Assembly (NCBI RefSeq): GCF_901709675.1
Contig: NC_051101.1
Span: 684,001 to 748,000, forward strand
DNA: 64,000 nt
Direction: 5' to 3'
Source of the DNA: Syngnathus acus
Lineage: Eukaryota > Chordata > Actinopteri > Syngnathiformes > Syngnathidae
Every line of letters begins with the position of its first letter. The first letter of the stretch is position 1. The notes under the pieces are model-generated. The model saw only the letters and a program-made list of their open reading frames with translations. It had not been told where the DNA came from and did not search any database. A program made the position numbers and the translations under genes. Below, in pieces: positions 48,819 to 58,046 of this stretch.

Positions 48819-49395
48819 TGTGGTGAATGGTCTTTGTTGCTTAGCTGGTCTCCAAAAAACACTCGGTGGACGATGGCTGGCCCAGGGAAGGAAGCACTCC
48901 AGTGACACACGGCTGATTGGGAAAAGATTTTTTTCAACCGATGTCAGAGTGATGTCTCTCCAAAAGTTCGAGTGGCCCCAAAAGCAAAGATGTTTCAGCC
49001 CTCAACAGCAAAGATGTTCGCCCCAAAAAGCACAAGCGTTCCTCCCAGACAAGCCTATCTTATACTTGCCCAAACCGTTGATGTCATGGCTTGGAGTAAA
49101 AGCTGCCGTTCGCGTTTCAGTCTACTCGTTGCTGTCAATGTCCTAAAAAGGGCATGCAGAAGACTCTTCCTGGTCACGGACAAATGGCCCTTCCATATTC
49201 TAAGTACCTACACATTACTGAAACTAGAGCTTCTCTGTACCGCAAAAATAGCTTATAGTAGTCTCACTGCTGCTAGTTTATCACCTAAAGGCAACATACA
49301 AAGACGCATAGAATCCAAAATTTACTTCATTCCCCCCTCCGGGACTTTATAAATGTCCCGAAAACGGTCTATCAAGAGATGACATCGGTAAACAT
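48819..49395 (-). repeat. Third, inverted LTR copy with its purine tract
   Basis: 48819-49329 is a complete 511-bp LTR in the opposite orientation, followed by the complement of the purine tract (49330-49340) and about 55 bp matching the 3' internal end of the ERV (compare 56630-56691). It thus represents the 3' end of a second ERV copy. It ends at a hAT MITE. No target duplication is visible at 48818. Confidence 0.88.
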
Positions 49396-50164
49396 TAGGG
49401 GTGTAACGATTCATCGATACACATTGATTAATCGATATAATGCTCTACGATTTATTGGCATTGATGCTAAACGTAAACATCGATTTATATCGCCGTGTTT
49501 GACCTCGGACATTAGACGCAACTTTATTTTGAAATCCAGTTCATTGTTGCTTGCTTCCTCTTTCCGGGAGCAGTACGCGGCGTGTTGTGTTGTGAGCAGA
49601 GCAGGCACGTGAAAGGGGAGCCGACAACTACGCGGCTCCTGGGCTGGTGCTATGGCTAGTGTCCAAGAAGACGAGGAAATTCGCTCCCCTTTGGGCTTCA
49701 AGTCATTCGTTTGGAAGCACTTTGGATTCCAAAGAAAAGATGGCTCAACGGACAATTTAAATTATTGTAAATAAATAGTTCAGTAATGCACTTTAAAGTT
49801 AATGATATTACAAAAAAGAAAGAATATTCATTTTTCTTTACTTATATGAGAAAAAATATAGGAATTTGATAAAGTTCAGTGTTAAAATAAGCACTTTGTA
49901 TACTACAATACAATTTCCTAAATAAAGAGTTTGCAGTACCTTGTTGATTTTTCGTATGAATTGTTATAAATCAGGATATTGTTCTATATTTTTTATTTTA
50001 AAAAAAAAAAAATAAATAAAAATATCGATCGTGGAGCACTATATCGTGATGTATCGTGAATGAATGAATCACAGCAGGCTTTAAGATATCGGCAAATATC
50101 GTATCGTGCTTCTTTGTATCGATAGGATATCGTATCGTGACAAAACCCGCGATTTACACCCCTA
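49396..50164 (+). mobile_element. hAT MITE family B inside ERV 3' internal sequence
   Basis: 769 bp with TAGGGGTGTAACG / GATTTACACCCCTA ends. The left flank is GTAAACAT (49388-49395), but the right flank is CTCTTGTA, so one side has been rearranged since insertion. Confidence 0.9.
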
Positions 50165-50927
50165 CTCTTGTAAAAGTATGCTCGGTACAAATAAATTTGC
50201 GATAGGAGCAATTTAGAAGTCCAAAAGTAAGAAATTCAAATGAAAATCACATTCTAGATTCGAATAATGGAGCCTAACAGGAGCATGGGAAGAGTGAACA
50301 GCTGAGAAATGGCCGTCGATGTAGTGGCAGAGAATTAAAAATAAAATTCAAGATAGTCCAGTAATATCGGTAAGGGAGCATAACACCAATAATACTGAGG
50401 TCAAACCAGAGATGATGCTATGTTTGGAATATCAGTTAATTATGAATAATGTACATTCTGTACGCAAAATTGGGAAACTTTATCGGAAATTGAAGGCTCA
50501 AATCAGGAAAGGAGGAAAGGTGATGGAGAGGATTGCATAAAATCAAAGGCAGGAAAACAAACGATAGAATGTAGCCTGAAAATAGGATGAGCTTCTGGAA
50601 ATTACAGTATAATTGAGAGAAATCACAGTTAAGACTTGCAGTTTTAAGTTTGGGGTAATCTGCCACTTTAAAATCACAATACATCCGAGAGCTCATGAAG
50701 GAAAGGCGCCGTTTTTCTCAAGTATATTAAATTGTTGTTAATAGTAGAAGTTGAAGTTTGATTAACAAAAGGTACTAGGAAATTAATGGCTAATTGGAAG
50801 ACGATATTCTAAGTTTGGTTTCCCAGTCTCTTTTCCAGTATCCAGCAGTGACCCTGAAACTCGATCCCGAGACTCCACCGACAGCTGAGAACGACAAGAA
50901 AACGGTGCTTGGCTCTGAGGCACCTTT
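50165..50927. other. AT-rich internal DNA, unassigned
   Basis: No coding motif. Ends at the CCTTT duplication (50923-50927) of the small LTR element. Confidence 0.4.
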
Positions 50928-52866
50928 TGTCATGTCTCGTCGCCAGTTTGGTTATGTGTGTAGATTGTCATCGTGTCTGTGTGCTCGCCCCTCTCTTCCT
51001 GTGTGCCCGTGATTAGCGTAATCATACTCACCTGCCTCTTGTTACCTGTGTTGTATTTAAGTTCTGTTTGTATATCACTCCCTGTCGGAGCATTGCCTGC
51101 ATGTTTGTTGCTGTCATGGCCATGTCACCCTGTCTTTTTGTTCCACGTCTTGTTCAGTTCCTGTTGTTGAGTTTGTTAGAGAGTTATGTTAGTTACCGAG
51201 TCTGTTAGTAGTTTGTGTTCGTCAATAAACCCTGGTCCAAGCTGCACTTGGTCGCCCTGCTCCATCTTCCACGCTCCGTTCGTGACAGAATGCTCCGACC
51301 ACTACAGCGACCAGCGCTTGGACCTCCCTCCACCACCAGCTCCCACTGCGACGCCCGATCCACGTCCATCGTCCGAGCGGGTTCCAGCGCCATCGGACTT
51401 TGCTCCAGCGACGCCGGACCCGCGGCCGCCATCGGAGTGCCTCCCGGCGTCATCAGACTCGCGGTCGCCATCGGAGTGCTTCTGGCGACAGCAGCTTCGC
51501 AGCCGCGATCGGACTCCACTGCCGCGACGCCGGACCCGCGGCCGCCATCGGAGTGCCTCCCGGCGTCATCAGACTCGCGGTCGCCATCGGGCTCCACCCC
51601 AGCGTCGCAGGGCCCTTTGACGTCGCCCGACTTCAAGCCAGCTGCACCGGACCTGCGATCGTCCCACTGCTGCGGCGCGTGGTGGCTCTTGCTGCTGCCA
51701 CAGCTCCGCCTTACGAATGCCGCTGATCGCGGTCCGGACTTTCGAGTGCCGCTGATTGCGGCGAGGACTTTTTTTATGCCGCCCGAGTGCGGGTTTGTGT
51801 GAGTAGCCCCCCGAGTGCGGGTTTGTGTGTGTAGCCGCCCGAGTGCGGGTTTGTGTGAGTTGCCGCCGTTTGCGGTTCTGTCCCTGAGTTGCCGCCGTTT
51901 GCGGTTCTGTTTCCCCGGGTTGCCGCCCGAGTGCGGTTCTGTCCCCTAAGTTGCTGCCGATTGCGCGTCAGGCCCCCAGTGTGTGCCGCGATTGTGGCCC
52001 TGGGCCCCTGACCGCCGCTGTGTGCAGTTCTGTTCCCCAAGTTGCTGCCGTTTGCGCGTCAGGCCCCCAGTGGATGCCGCGATTGTGGCCCTGGGCCCCT
52101 GACCGCCGCTGCGTGCAGTTCTGTTCCCCAAGTCACCGCCCGAGTGCGGTTCGGTTCTCCAAGTCGCCGCCCGAGTGCGGTGCGATTCGGTTCCCCTAGT
52201 TGCCGCCCGAGTGCGGTTCGGTTCCCCTCGTCGCCGCCCGAGTGCGGTGCGGTTCTGTTCCCCAAGTCGCCGCCCGAGTGCGGTGCGGTTCTGTGCCCCA
52301 AGTCGCCGCCCGAGTGCGGTTCTGTGCCCCAAGTCGCCGCCCGAGTGCGGTTCTGTGCCCCAAGTCGCCGTCGTGCGCGGTTCAGGCTATTTCAGAGACC
52401 AGCAGGGTCGTCTGGACTGGTGCGCTGCCCCCCCCCCACCGCCCCCCCGCGTGCCGCCTTGGGGGGTTGGGTTTTTGGGACGTCGGGAGCCGTCCCTTGT
52501 GGGGGGGGTTCTGTCATGTCTCGTCCCCAGTTTGGTTATGTGTGTAGATTGTCATCGTGTCTGTGTGCTCGCCCCTCCCTTCCTGTGTGCCCGTGATTAG
52601 CGTAATCATACTGCCTCTTGTTACCTGTGTTGTATTTAACTTCCGTTTGTATATCACTCCCTGTCGGAGCATGGCCTGCATGTTTGTTGCTGTCATGGCC
52701 ATGTCACCCTGTCTTTTTGTTCCAGGTCTTGTTCGGTTCCTGTTGTTGAGTTTGTGAGAGAGTTATGTTAGTTACCGAGTCTGTTAGTAGTTTGTGTTCG
52801 TCAATAAACCCTGGTCCAAGCTGCACTTGGTCGCCCTGCTCCATCTTCCACACTCCGTCCGTGACA
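50928..52866 (+). mobile_element. Small non-autonomous LTR retrotransposon (Gypsy-like)
   Basis: 1939 bp. LTRs are 50928-51287 (360 bp) and 52512-52866 (355 bp), both TGTCATGTCTCG...CGTGACA, with a CAATAAACC signal. Perfect 5-bp duplications CCTTT lie at 50923-50927 and 52867-52871. A G-run (TGTGGGGGGGG) ends three bases before the second LTR. The internal 1.2 kb has no gag-pol motif: first Pro/Ser/Asp-rich repeats (51300-51650, e.g. PATPDPRPPSECLPASSDS), then a minisatellite. The 5-bp duplication and termini suggest a Gypsy-type integrase supplied in trans. Confidence 0.92.
51775..52385. repeat. Minisatellite inside the small LTR element
   Basis: About 20 head-to-tail units of roughly 26-31 bp built on GCCGCCCGAGTGCGGTTCTG with CCCCAAGTC spacers. 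One larger block near 51950-52130 is itself duplicated. Arginine- and glycine-rich open frames here are by-products. Confidence 0.93.
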
Positions 52867-52871
52867 CCTTT

Positions 52872-55800
52872 GACCTTTTGCATGAGCAAAGAAGGACTAT
52901 ATTTGTGCTTGGGGGGAGCACAACGCTCCGAAGGAAAACGACATCCTCGGAGGAGAGTACAAAAAGTGAAGGAACTTACAAGATGAGAATGGACTCAGTT
53001 GAAAATGGACTCATCCGAGAGTGAGGAATGAGTTGGCTCTGAGGCTACAACTAAAGACAACAACTTGACAATGAGGTGCGGCGAAAGACACATGAGACCT
53101 GAAATGTGCATCAAGCAAACTGGACTCCTTGCTGAGGCGTTATCAAAGTTGGTGGAGCTTGGGTCAAAGTGGATGGAAGCTTGCTTGGGCACTGAGCTTG
53201 ACAAAACTGAGGAGTCTTGATAAAAGATGAATAAATAAAGAAATAAATAAGGAGCAAAATGTGTAGTGTTACAGAAAAAGAAAAAAAGCATCATAATCAG
53301 AGGATAAATTTGGATAAAACAGATAGGCTAAATTGTACGAAATAAGAGTAAGATCACATTTAGCCCATCCAGCTTAACAATTAGACATATAGTCAGTGAC
53401 AATTTGGAGATGAAAATAGGACATTAGGACCCAATAGGATGCAGTCAAGAGGTGGCTAGATTGTTCAATGGACCTAATTAATAAATTAGAAGTTAATTAC
53501 ACCTCACTGGGAATTCTGGGTTCAGAAAGTCCGATAAGTTCAAGGAATAACAGCCATGGAAACTTTTGACAGTTAAGAATAATGCTGCATAAGAGTCACA
53601 CAAAGTGACAGTTAACGAGATGACAAATGTGATGATTCCTCTCACATGATACTGGAATACCCAAGATTGATGAGTGATGAGTTATAACCTTGACTAACAG
53701 CTGATGGTTAATCAAAGGCACCATGAACAACAAAATAGTTCATGGAGAAGGCCCATTTCAGCAACACGGATGGACAAGACAGGACTAATATCAAACACTA
53801 GGACGATGGACAATATGACATGACAAACCTGGACTCATGGGATGACTGACTATGGATGACAACCAAACGTTTGAAACTTAAGCTTGCTTGTGGCAAGTGC
53901 GAGCTTTGCTTTGTTTCTGTGCGTCACTTGACTCATTGCAGCATCAACCGCCAGCCAAGGAGCAGATTGCTGGTTGTTTTATAACTTGTATTAATTTTGC
54001 AGGTTGTCGATTGCAGTCTTGGAGAGTTTATGTTGAATTCACGTGAAAATGTTAACCCTAACCCTTTTGATTTTTATGATGATTGATGATTTTCAGGACA
54101 GAATCCCCGGGCGCCATGATTCTTTGTGTGTCTATTTTTTATTTTGATACTCGATGCCTGTGTAGTTTTTGTGAGCACAAGTGTCCGCTGTCAGCAGGGC
54201 TGTATGCTCACTGGCAGGAGTGCGATGATTTTTGTTTGTGTTGCCGAGTGTGGGGTGGACAGTCCATTTTCAGGAACTTGGGGATGACGGTCCTGGGTGA
54301 GTGAAAGGTTCGACAAACTGGCTGCAAGGCATATGATGATGCGGTAGGACATTTTGCCGGTTCCTTTTTGAATGCCTGATGACACATTGGGGGAATGTGT
54401 CAAAGGGGGGGTGGGGTTACATTTGAATGAGTAAGTAGATATAAAAGCTATTTGTGACATTCAATGTTTTTTTCGGATTCAATTATTTTTGAGGCTTTAA
54501 CAGGACGTGCCAGAATTCAACAGGCAGTGATGGAAGGAGCAGAAGAAGCATCTCGAAAGGAAAAGAGTTAATGGGAGACAACAATCTGGAATGGTTGCAA
54601 AGCGTGGTAACAATCTAGCGACAGTAACGGTTAAGGTGTTTCAACGGAAAAGCACGAATGATGACAAATCATACAGCTAATAGGGATTAGACTGCAGCGC
54701 AATAGACAACAAATGTTTGGAAGGTAATTAAATTAAATAGGAAACTGGACCAGAAACAAGGAATAGGGAGAAGTGACATATACACATATTTACATAAACA
54801 TATGAATGCATTAAAGCTGCTATTGAAGGGAAAGTATTTAAGAACACATTTTAAGAGGGTTAATTTGCATAACAAATATTGAAAAGAGTTGAATAGTTAA
54901 ATCATTTTGGGAAGATTAGAGGTCCATTCAAAAGGGTGACTGATTTGAACAGTAAGGTGACTTGAAGGGGAGACAAAGATAATGTACATAAACAAATTGG
55001 GTGAACAAAACTGACGGGACTGATACCCATTTGAGAATACTGTGAAAAATTGGAATCAAAGAGGAAATTTGGAGGAAAAATTAATATTTGGACTGAGAAA
55101 GAGCAATTGCAAAGACGTGATTGACAGGACTTCAGACAGTGACAGCTGCAGCAGGAAAGGCTAACTTGAACAGGTAGAAGTTACTCTGCTACAGGAGGGA
55201 TCTTGCGAGACTGACAGCACGACGAGAAATATGGGGGATTATTCATAACTCCTGGGGGGAGTGTTTGTTTGTTTGTTTGTTTGTTTGTTTGTTTGTTTGG
55301 TTGTTGGTTTGGTTGTTTGTTTGTTTGTTTGTTTCAGGGATCACGTTGGCCTCTGGATCATAAGGAGTAGATGCCGGGAATGCTCGGAGGTTTTACTGAG
55401 CACTTCGATGAGACGACGACCACCAATCGTCCCCGTGCCCCAATCAACCCCAAAAGAGAAGATTTTGTTTGCTGACGACTGGTTATGGAGATGTCATTTA
55501 CTAGGGGTGACCGAAGGGCGCCGGGAGGACTTCCGGCCTACGCTGGGCATTGCTGCTTTTTTCATTGCAACTCAAGGTTTTGTGCTGTTGTCATCGTTAA
55601 ATACTGGCAGTGGCTCTCAATTATTGCAGAACCCGTGGACGCTGACCAGGGCCCGGAAAGAGACTCTGAGAACGGTGAAGTGGACATATAGATTTTGGAT
55701 GGACGGCAGGCCCTGGGCAGTGATCCCGGCGCAAATTCACTACTGAGCATTCAGTGGACTGGACTTTGCATCGACAGGCACTTACATATGCAAGGGGGGC

Positions 55801-56459
55801 AACACTGAGGGCGCATCAACGTTTCAGTATGCTATGATACTGCGTCAATATTATATCATTCATTACTTTATCTGATGACTACATGCTGCATTACTTTATC
55901 TTATTCATTTACCTTGTCAAATATTAACATTATGACAATGCACTTTGACTGTTTAGCGGTCGGTGAACCTGTCATTTCTTTTCCTTACTGGTTTGTGAGC
56001 TCATACTGTTTTGTGGATTGTGATATGGGCCAGGACTCCTTGTACCTGGCTGACGCCAGTTGGAGGGAATCACTGGGGATGTTAGAAAGGACCTCCCTCT
56101 TTTTCCTTGTCATTAGACTGGCGGGGGTTTTTCTCGAGGGAGGTCCGGCAACTTTTTGAGGTTTCTAACGGGCCACGCCAAATTCATTACTTCACAAATT
56201 ATCGACGGTGTTGAGGTATTACCTAAGGGGGGTGGTTATCGTCATTTGGATAATGTGAACTTCAATTATCTTTATTTGTGGTTCCTGAGAGGCCTCAGAT
56301 TGCTGTCAGGGAGCAATTGGACACCAAAGTAGTTTGAGCTTTCCTAGTTAAAATAACCTTCATTGGCATGCCTCGAGCGTGATATAGGCTGTGCAGGTGT
56401 AGGCCAAATTGTAGACGTGACCAGAAAATTTGGTTGGGGGAAGATTTTTGGATGTTTAC
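52872..56459. other. ERV internal region, non-coding by eye
   Basis: Purine-rich with many TGGACTxATG-like phrases; a TTTG array at 55261-55335. Open frames at 54083-54304, 55340-55743 and 55875-56159 match nothing I recognise and lack retroviral motifs. An imperfect repeat of about 70 bp (GTGCAGGTRTAGGCCAAATTG to GATTTTTGGATGTTTA) occurs at 56390-56459 and 56565-56633, on either side of the MITE fragment. Confidence 0.5.
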
Positions 56460-56559
56460 TAGGGGTGTAAATCGCGGGTTTTGTCACGATACGATATCAT
56501 ATCGATACAAAGAATCACGATACGATATTTGCCGATATCTTAAAGCCTGCTGTGATTCA
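56460..56559 (-). mobile_element. hAT MITE family B fragment
   Basis: The terminal 100 bp of the family (TAGGGGTGTAAATCGCGGG...), preceded by ATGTTTAC (56452-56459), the complement of the GTAAACAT flank at 49388-49395. Cut off at CTGTGATTCA. Confidence 0.9.
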
Positions 56560-56680
56560 GGTGTGTGCAGGTATAGGCCAAATTGTAGACGTGACCCGAA
56601 AATTTGGTTGGGGGAAGATTTTTGGATGTTTACCGATGTCATCTCTTGTTAGACCGTTTTCGGGACATTTATAAAGTCCC

Positions 56681-56691
56681 GGAGGGGGGAA
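56681..56691 (+). other. ERV polypurine tract
   Basis: GGAGGGGGGAA immediately upstream of the 3' LTR, the position used to prime plus-strand synthesis in LTR elements. Confidence 0.8.
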
Positions 56692-57202
56692 TGAAGTAAA
56701 TTTTGGATTCTATGCGTCTTTGTATGTTGCCTTTAGGTGATAAACTAGCAGCAGTGAGACTACTATAAGCTATTTTTGCGGTACAGAGAAGCTCTAGTTT
56801 CAGTGATGTGTAGGTACTTAGAATATGGAAGGGCCATTTGTCCATGACCAGGAAGAGTCTTCTGCATGCCCTTTTTAGGACATTGACAGCAACGAGTAGA
56901 CTGAAACGCGAACGGCAGCTGTTACTCCAAGCCATGACATCAACGGTTTGGGCAGGTATAAGATAGGCTTGTCTGGGAGGAACGGGCGGGCTTTTTGGGG
57001 CGAACATCTTTGCTGTTGAGGGCTGAAACATCTTTGCTTTTGGGGCCACTCAAACTTTTGGAGAGACATCACTCTGACATCGGTTGAATAAAATCTTTGC
57101 CCAATCAGCCGTGTGTCACTGGAGTGCTTCTTTACCCGGGCCAGCCATCGTCCACCGAGTGTTTTTTGGAGACCAGTGAAACAGCAAAGACCATTCACCA
57201 CA
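56692..57202 (+). repeat. ERV 3' LTR (511 bp)
   Basis: Same ends and length as 47119-47629, and almost identical. Followed by GCGG and then mucin coding sequence. Confidence 0.93.
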
Positions 57203-57554
57203 GCGGCACTGCCGTTTGTGGCCGCAGAGTCAGCAAGCGTGGTGTAGCCTCTGGTGTTGTTTGGCTGCCTGTTGGTTGTCCTGACAACGGTTGAGGCGCT
57301 GGTCGACGTGCCAGTTGACGTGCCGGTGGACGCGCCGGTCGATGCGCCGCTCGACACGCCAGTTGGCATTGTCGTCATGTAAACGCCACCCACGATAGAA
57401 CACAGTGCAGACATGTTGAGAAATGTCACAACTCGCTCACGCAGAAGCACAGCTTGCTCCGTGAACTTTGACCTCTGGCTGACCTGTGATACCCATGGCT
57501 AGGAGCGTTGTTGTCATCCACATTCTTTTGCTGTGCGCGCGTCTGTGCGTGTTC

Positions 57555-57563
57555 TTTTTTATA
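57555..57563 (-). promoter_or_regulatory. TATA-like box of the mucin-like gene
   Basis: TATAAAAAA on the minus strand, 32-40 bp upstream of the ATG at 57523. The untranslated leader would be very short. Confidence 0.4.
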
Positions 57564-57923
57564 GCACACACCTGTGCAGAGGCGGTGCCGAGCAGGTGTG
57601 GGGCCATACCCCGGGGTGGGGCCACACCCCATCATACCTGCAGAAGCACAGTGCCTCACATTGGATGTAGTTTGCACGTGCACTCTGTCACACACTTCAT
57701 GTGCATGTCACGTGTGTATTGCAACGGTGAGGCACCGTCCAACTCAGCGGGACACTCCCTCTACAAACCTTGCCCACGGATACGTATATTTCATTCACGT
57801 GGGGCCGTAGGCCAAGCTACTGCTTGCGGTCGCACCCCGCGTGTGGATGCCTAGGGCTGCACCCCATTAGGCCCCCCCCGCTCATTGCTCTATGTATATG
57901 ACAACAAGTTGCAATTTGTACTT

Positions 57924-57929
57924 TTTATT
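57924..57929 (-). terminator. tg poly(A) signal
   Basis: AATAAA on the minus strand about 120 nt after the thyroglobulin stop codon. The next gene's TATA box is only about 360 bp further on. Confidence 0.6.
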
Positions 57930-58046
57930 TATGAATTGATTCTTTGAAGAAAGATCAGTAAAAATCAACAAGTAATTTCCATATTGCGAGTGATGACATC
58001 ACACTGCGGCGATGACGACATCACGGCGGTCGTGGAGAGGTCGCGG

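Larger units (their letters stand above)
47119..57202 (+). mobile_element. LTR retroelement/ERV inserted in the mucin-like exon
   Basis: About 10.1 kb bounded by two 511-bp LTRs and GCGG duplications. A primer-binding-site-like sequence starts four bases after the 5' LTR, and a purine tract GGAGGGGGGAA directly precedes the 3' LTR, so the two LTRs belong to one provirus-like insertion. I see no gag, protease, reverse transcriptase, integrase or envelope motif in its internal region. That region instead contains an inverted LTR copy, a hAT MITE and a second small LTR element. It is therefore either a large non-autonomous derivative or a heavily rearranged ERV. It is antisense to the mucin gene. 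Confidence 0.88.
45676..57523 (-). pseudogene. MUC1-like membrane mucin gene, disrupted by an ERV and a stop codon
   Basis: Cell-surface mucin-type protein. The extracellular part reads from about 57450 to 57203 (Ser/Thr/Gly repeats such as SSGASTGASTGTSTG). It continues, after the inserted ERV, at 47118-46913 (TTGKGTSGTTPPFEMTP) into the membrane helix VPGWGIALLVLAALLLGLLL. VPGWGIALLVL is the membrane-proximal motif remembered from mammalian MUC1. The next exon 46340-46236 starts phase 0 with a cysteine cluster (MFWCCCNRGRYNHPDDIPLY) and hits TGA at 46266-46268. In the same frame it would continue FWNGNSVPAY, splice at phase 0 into the last exon 45711-45676 (EDVDKEVKGTK) and stop. A TATA-like TATAAAAAA lies at 57555-57563, 32-40 bp before an ATG at 57523 (MWMTTTLLAMG). 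How this ATG joins the mucin frame is unclear; a very short intron is possible. No SEA domain was found. Orthology to MUC1 is an inference from motif and synteny. Confidence 0.65.

Noticed and set aside
51205-52600. Several overlapping Pro/Arg/Ser-rich frames, possibly gag
   Set aside because: All three frames are equally open because the DNA is a GC-rich tandem repeat; no capsid, zinc-knuckle or protease motif is visible.
54083-54304. Cys/His-rich 73-codon frame considered as a zinc finger
   Set aside because: Cys spacing does not fit a known finger and no family resemblance was found.
55261-56159. Possible envelope-like or captured gene in the ERV interior
   Set aside because: The first part is a TTTG array, and the remainder lacks signal peptide, furin site, fusion peptide or CX6CC-type motifs.
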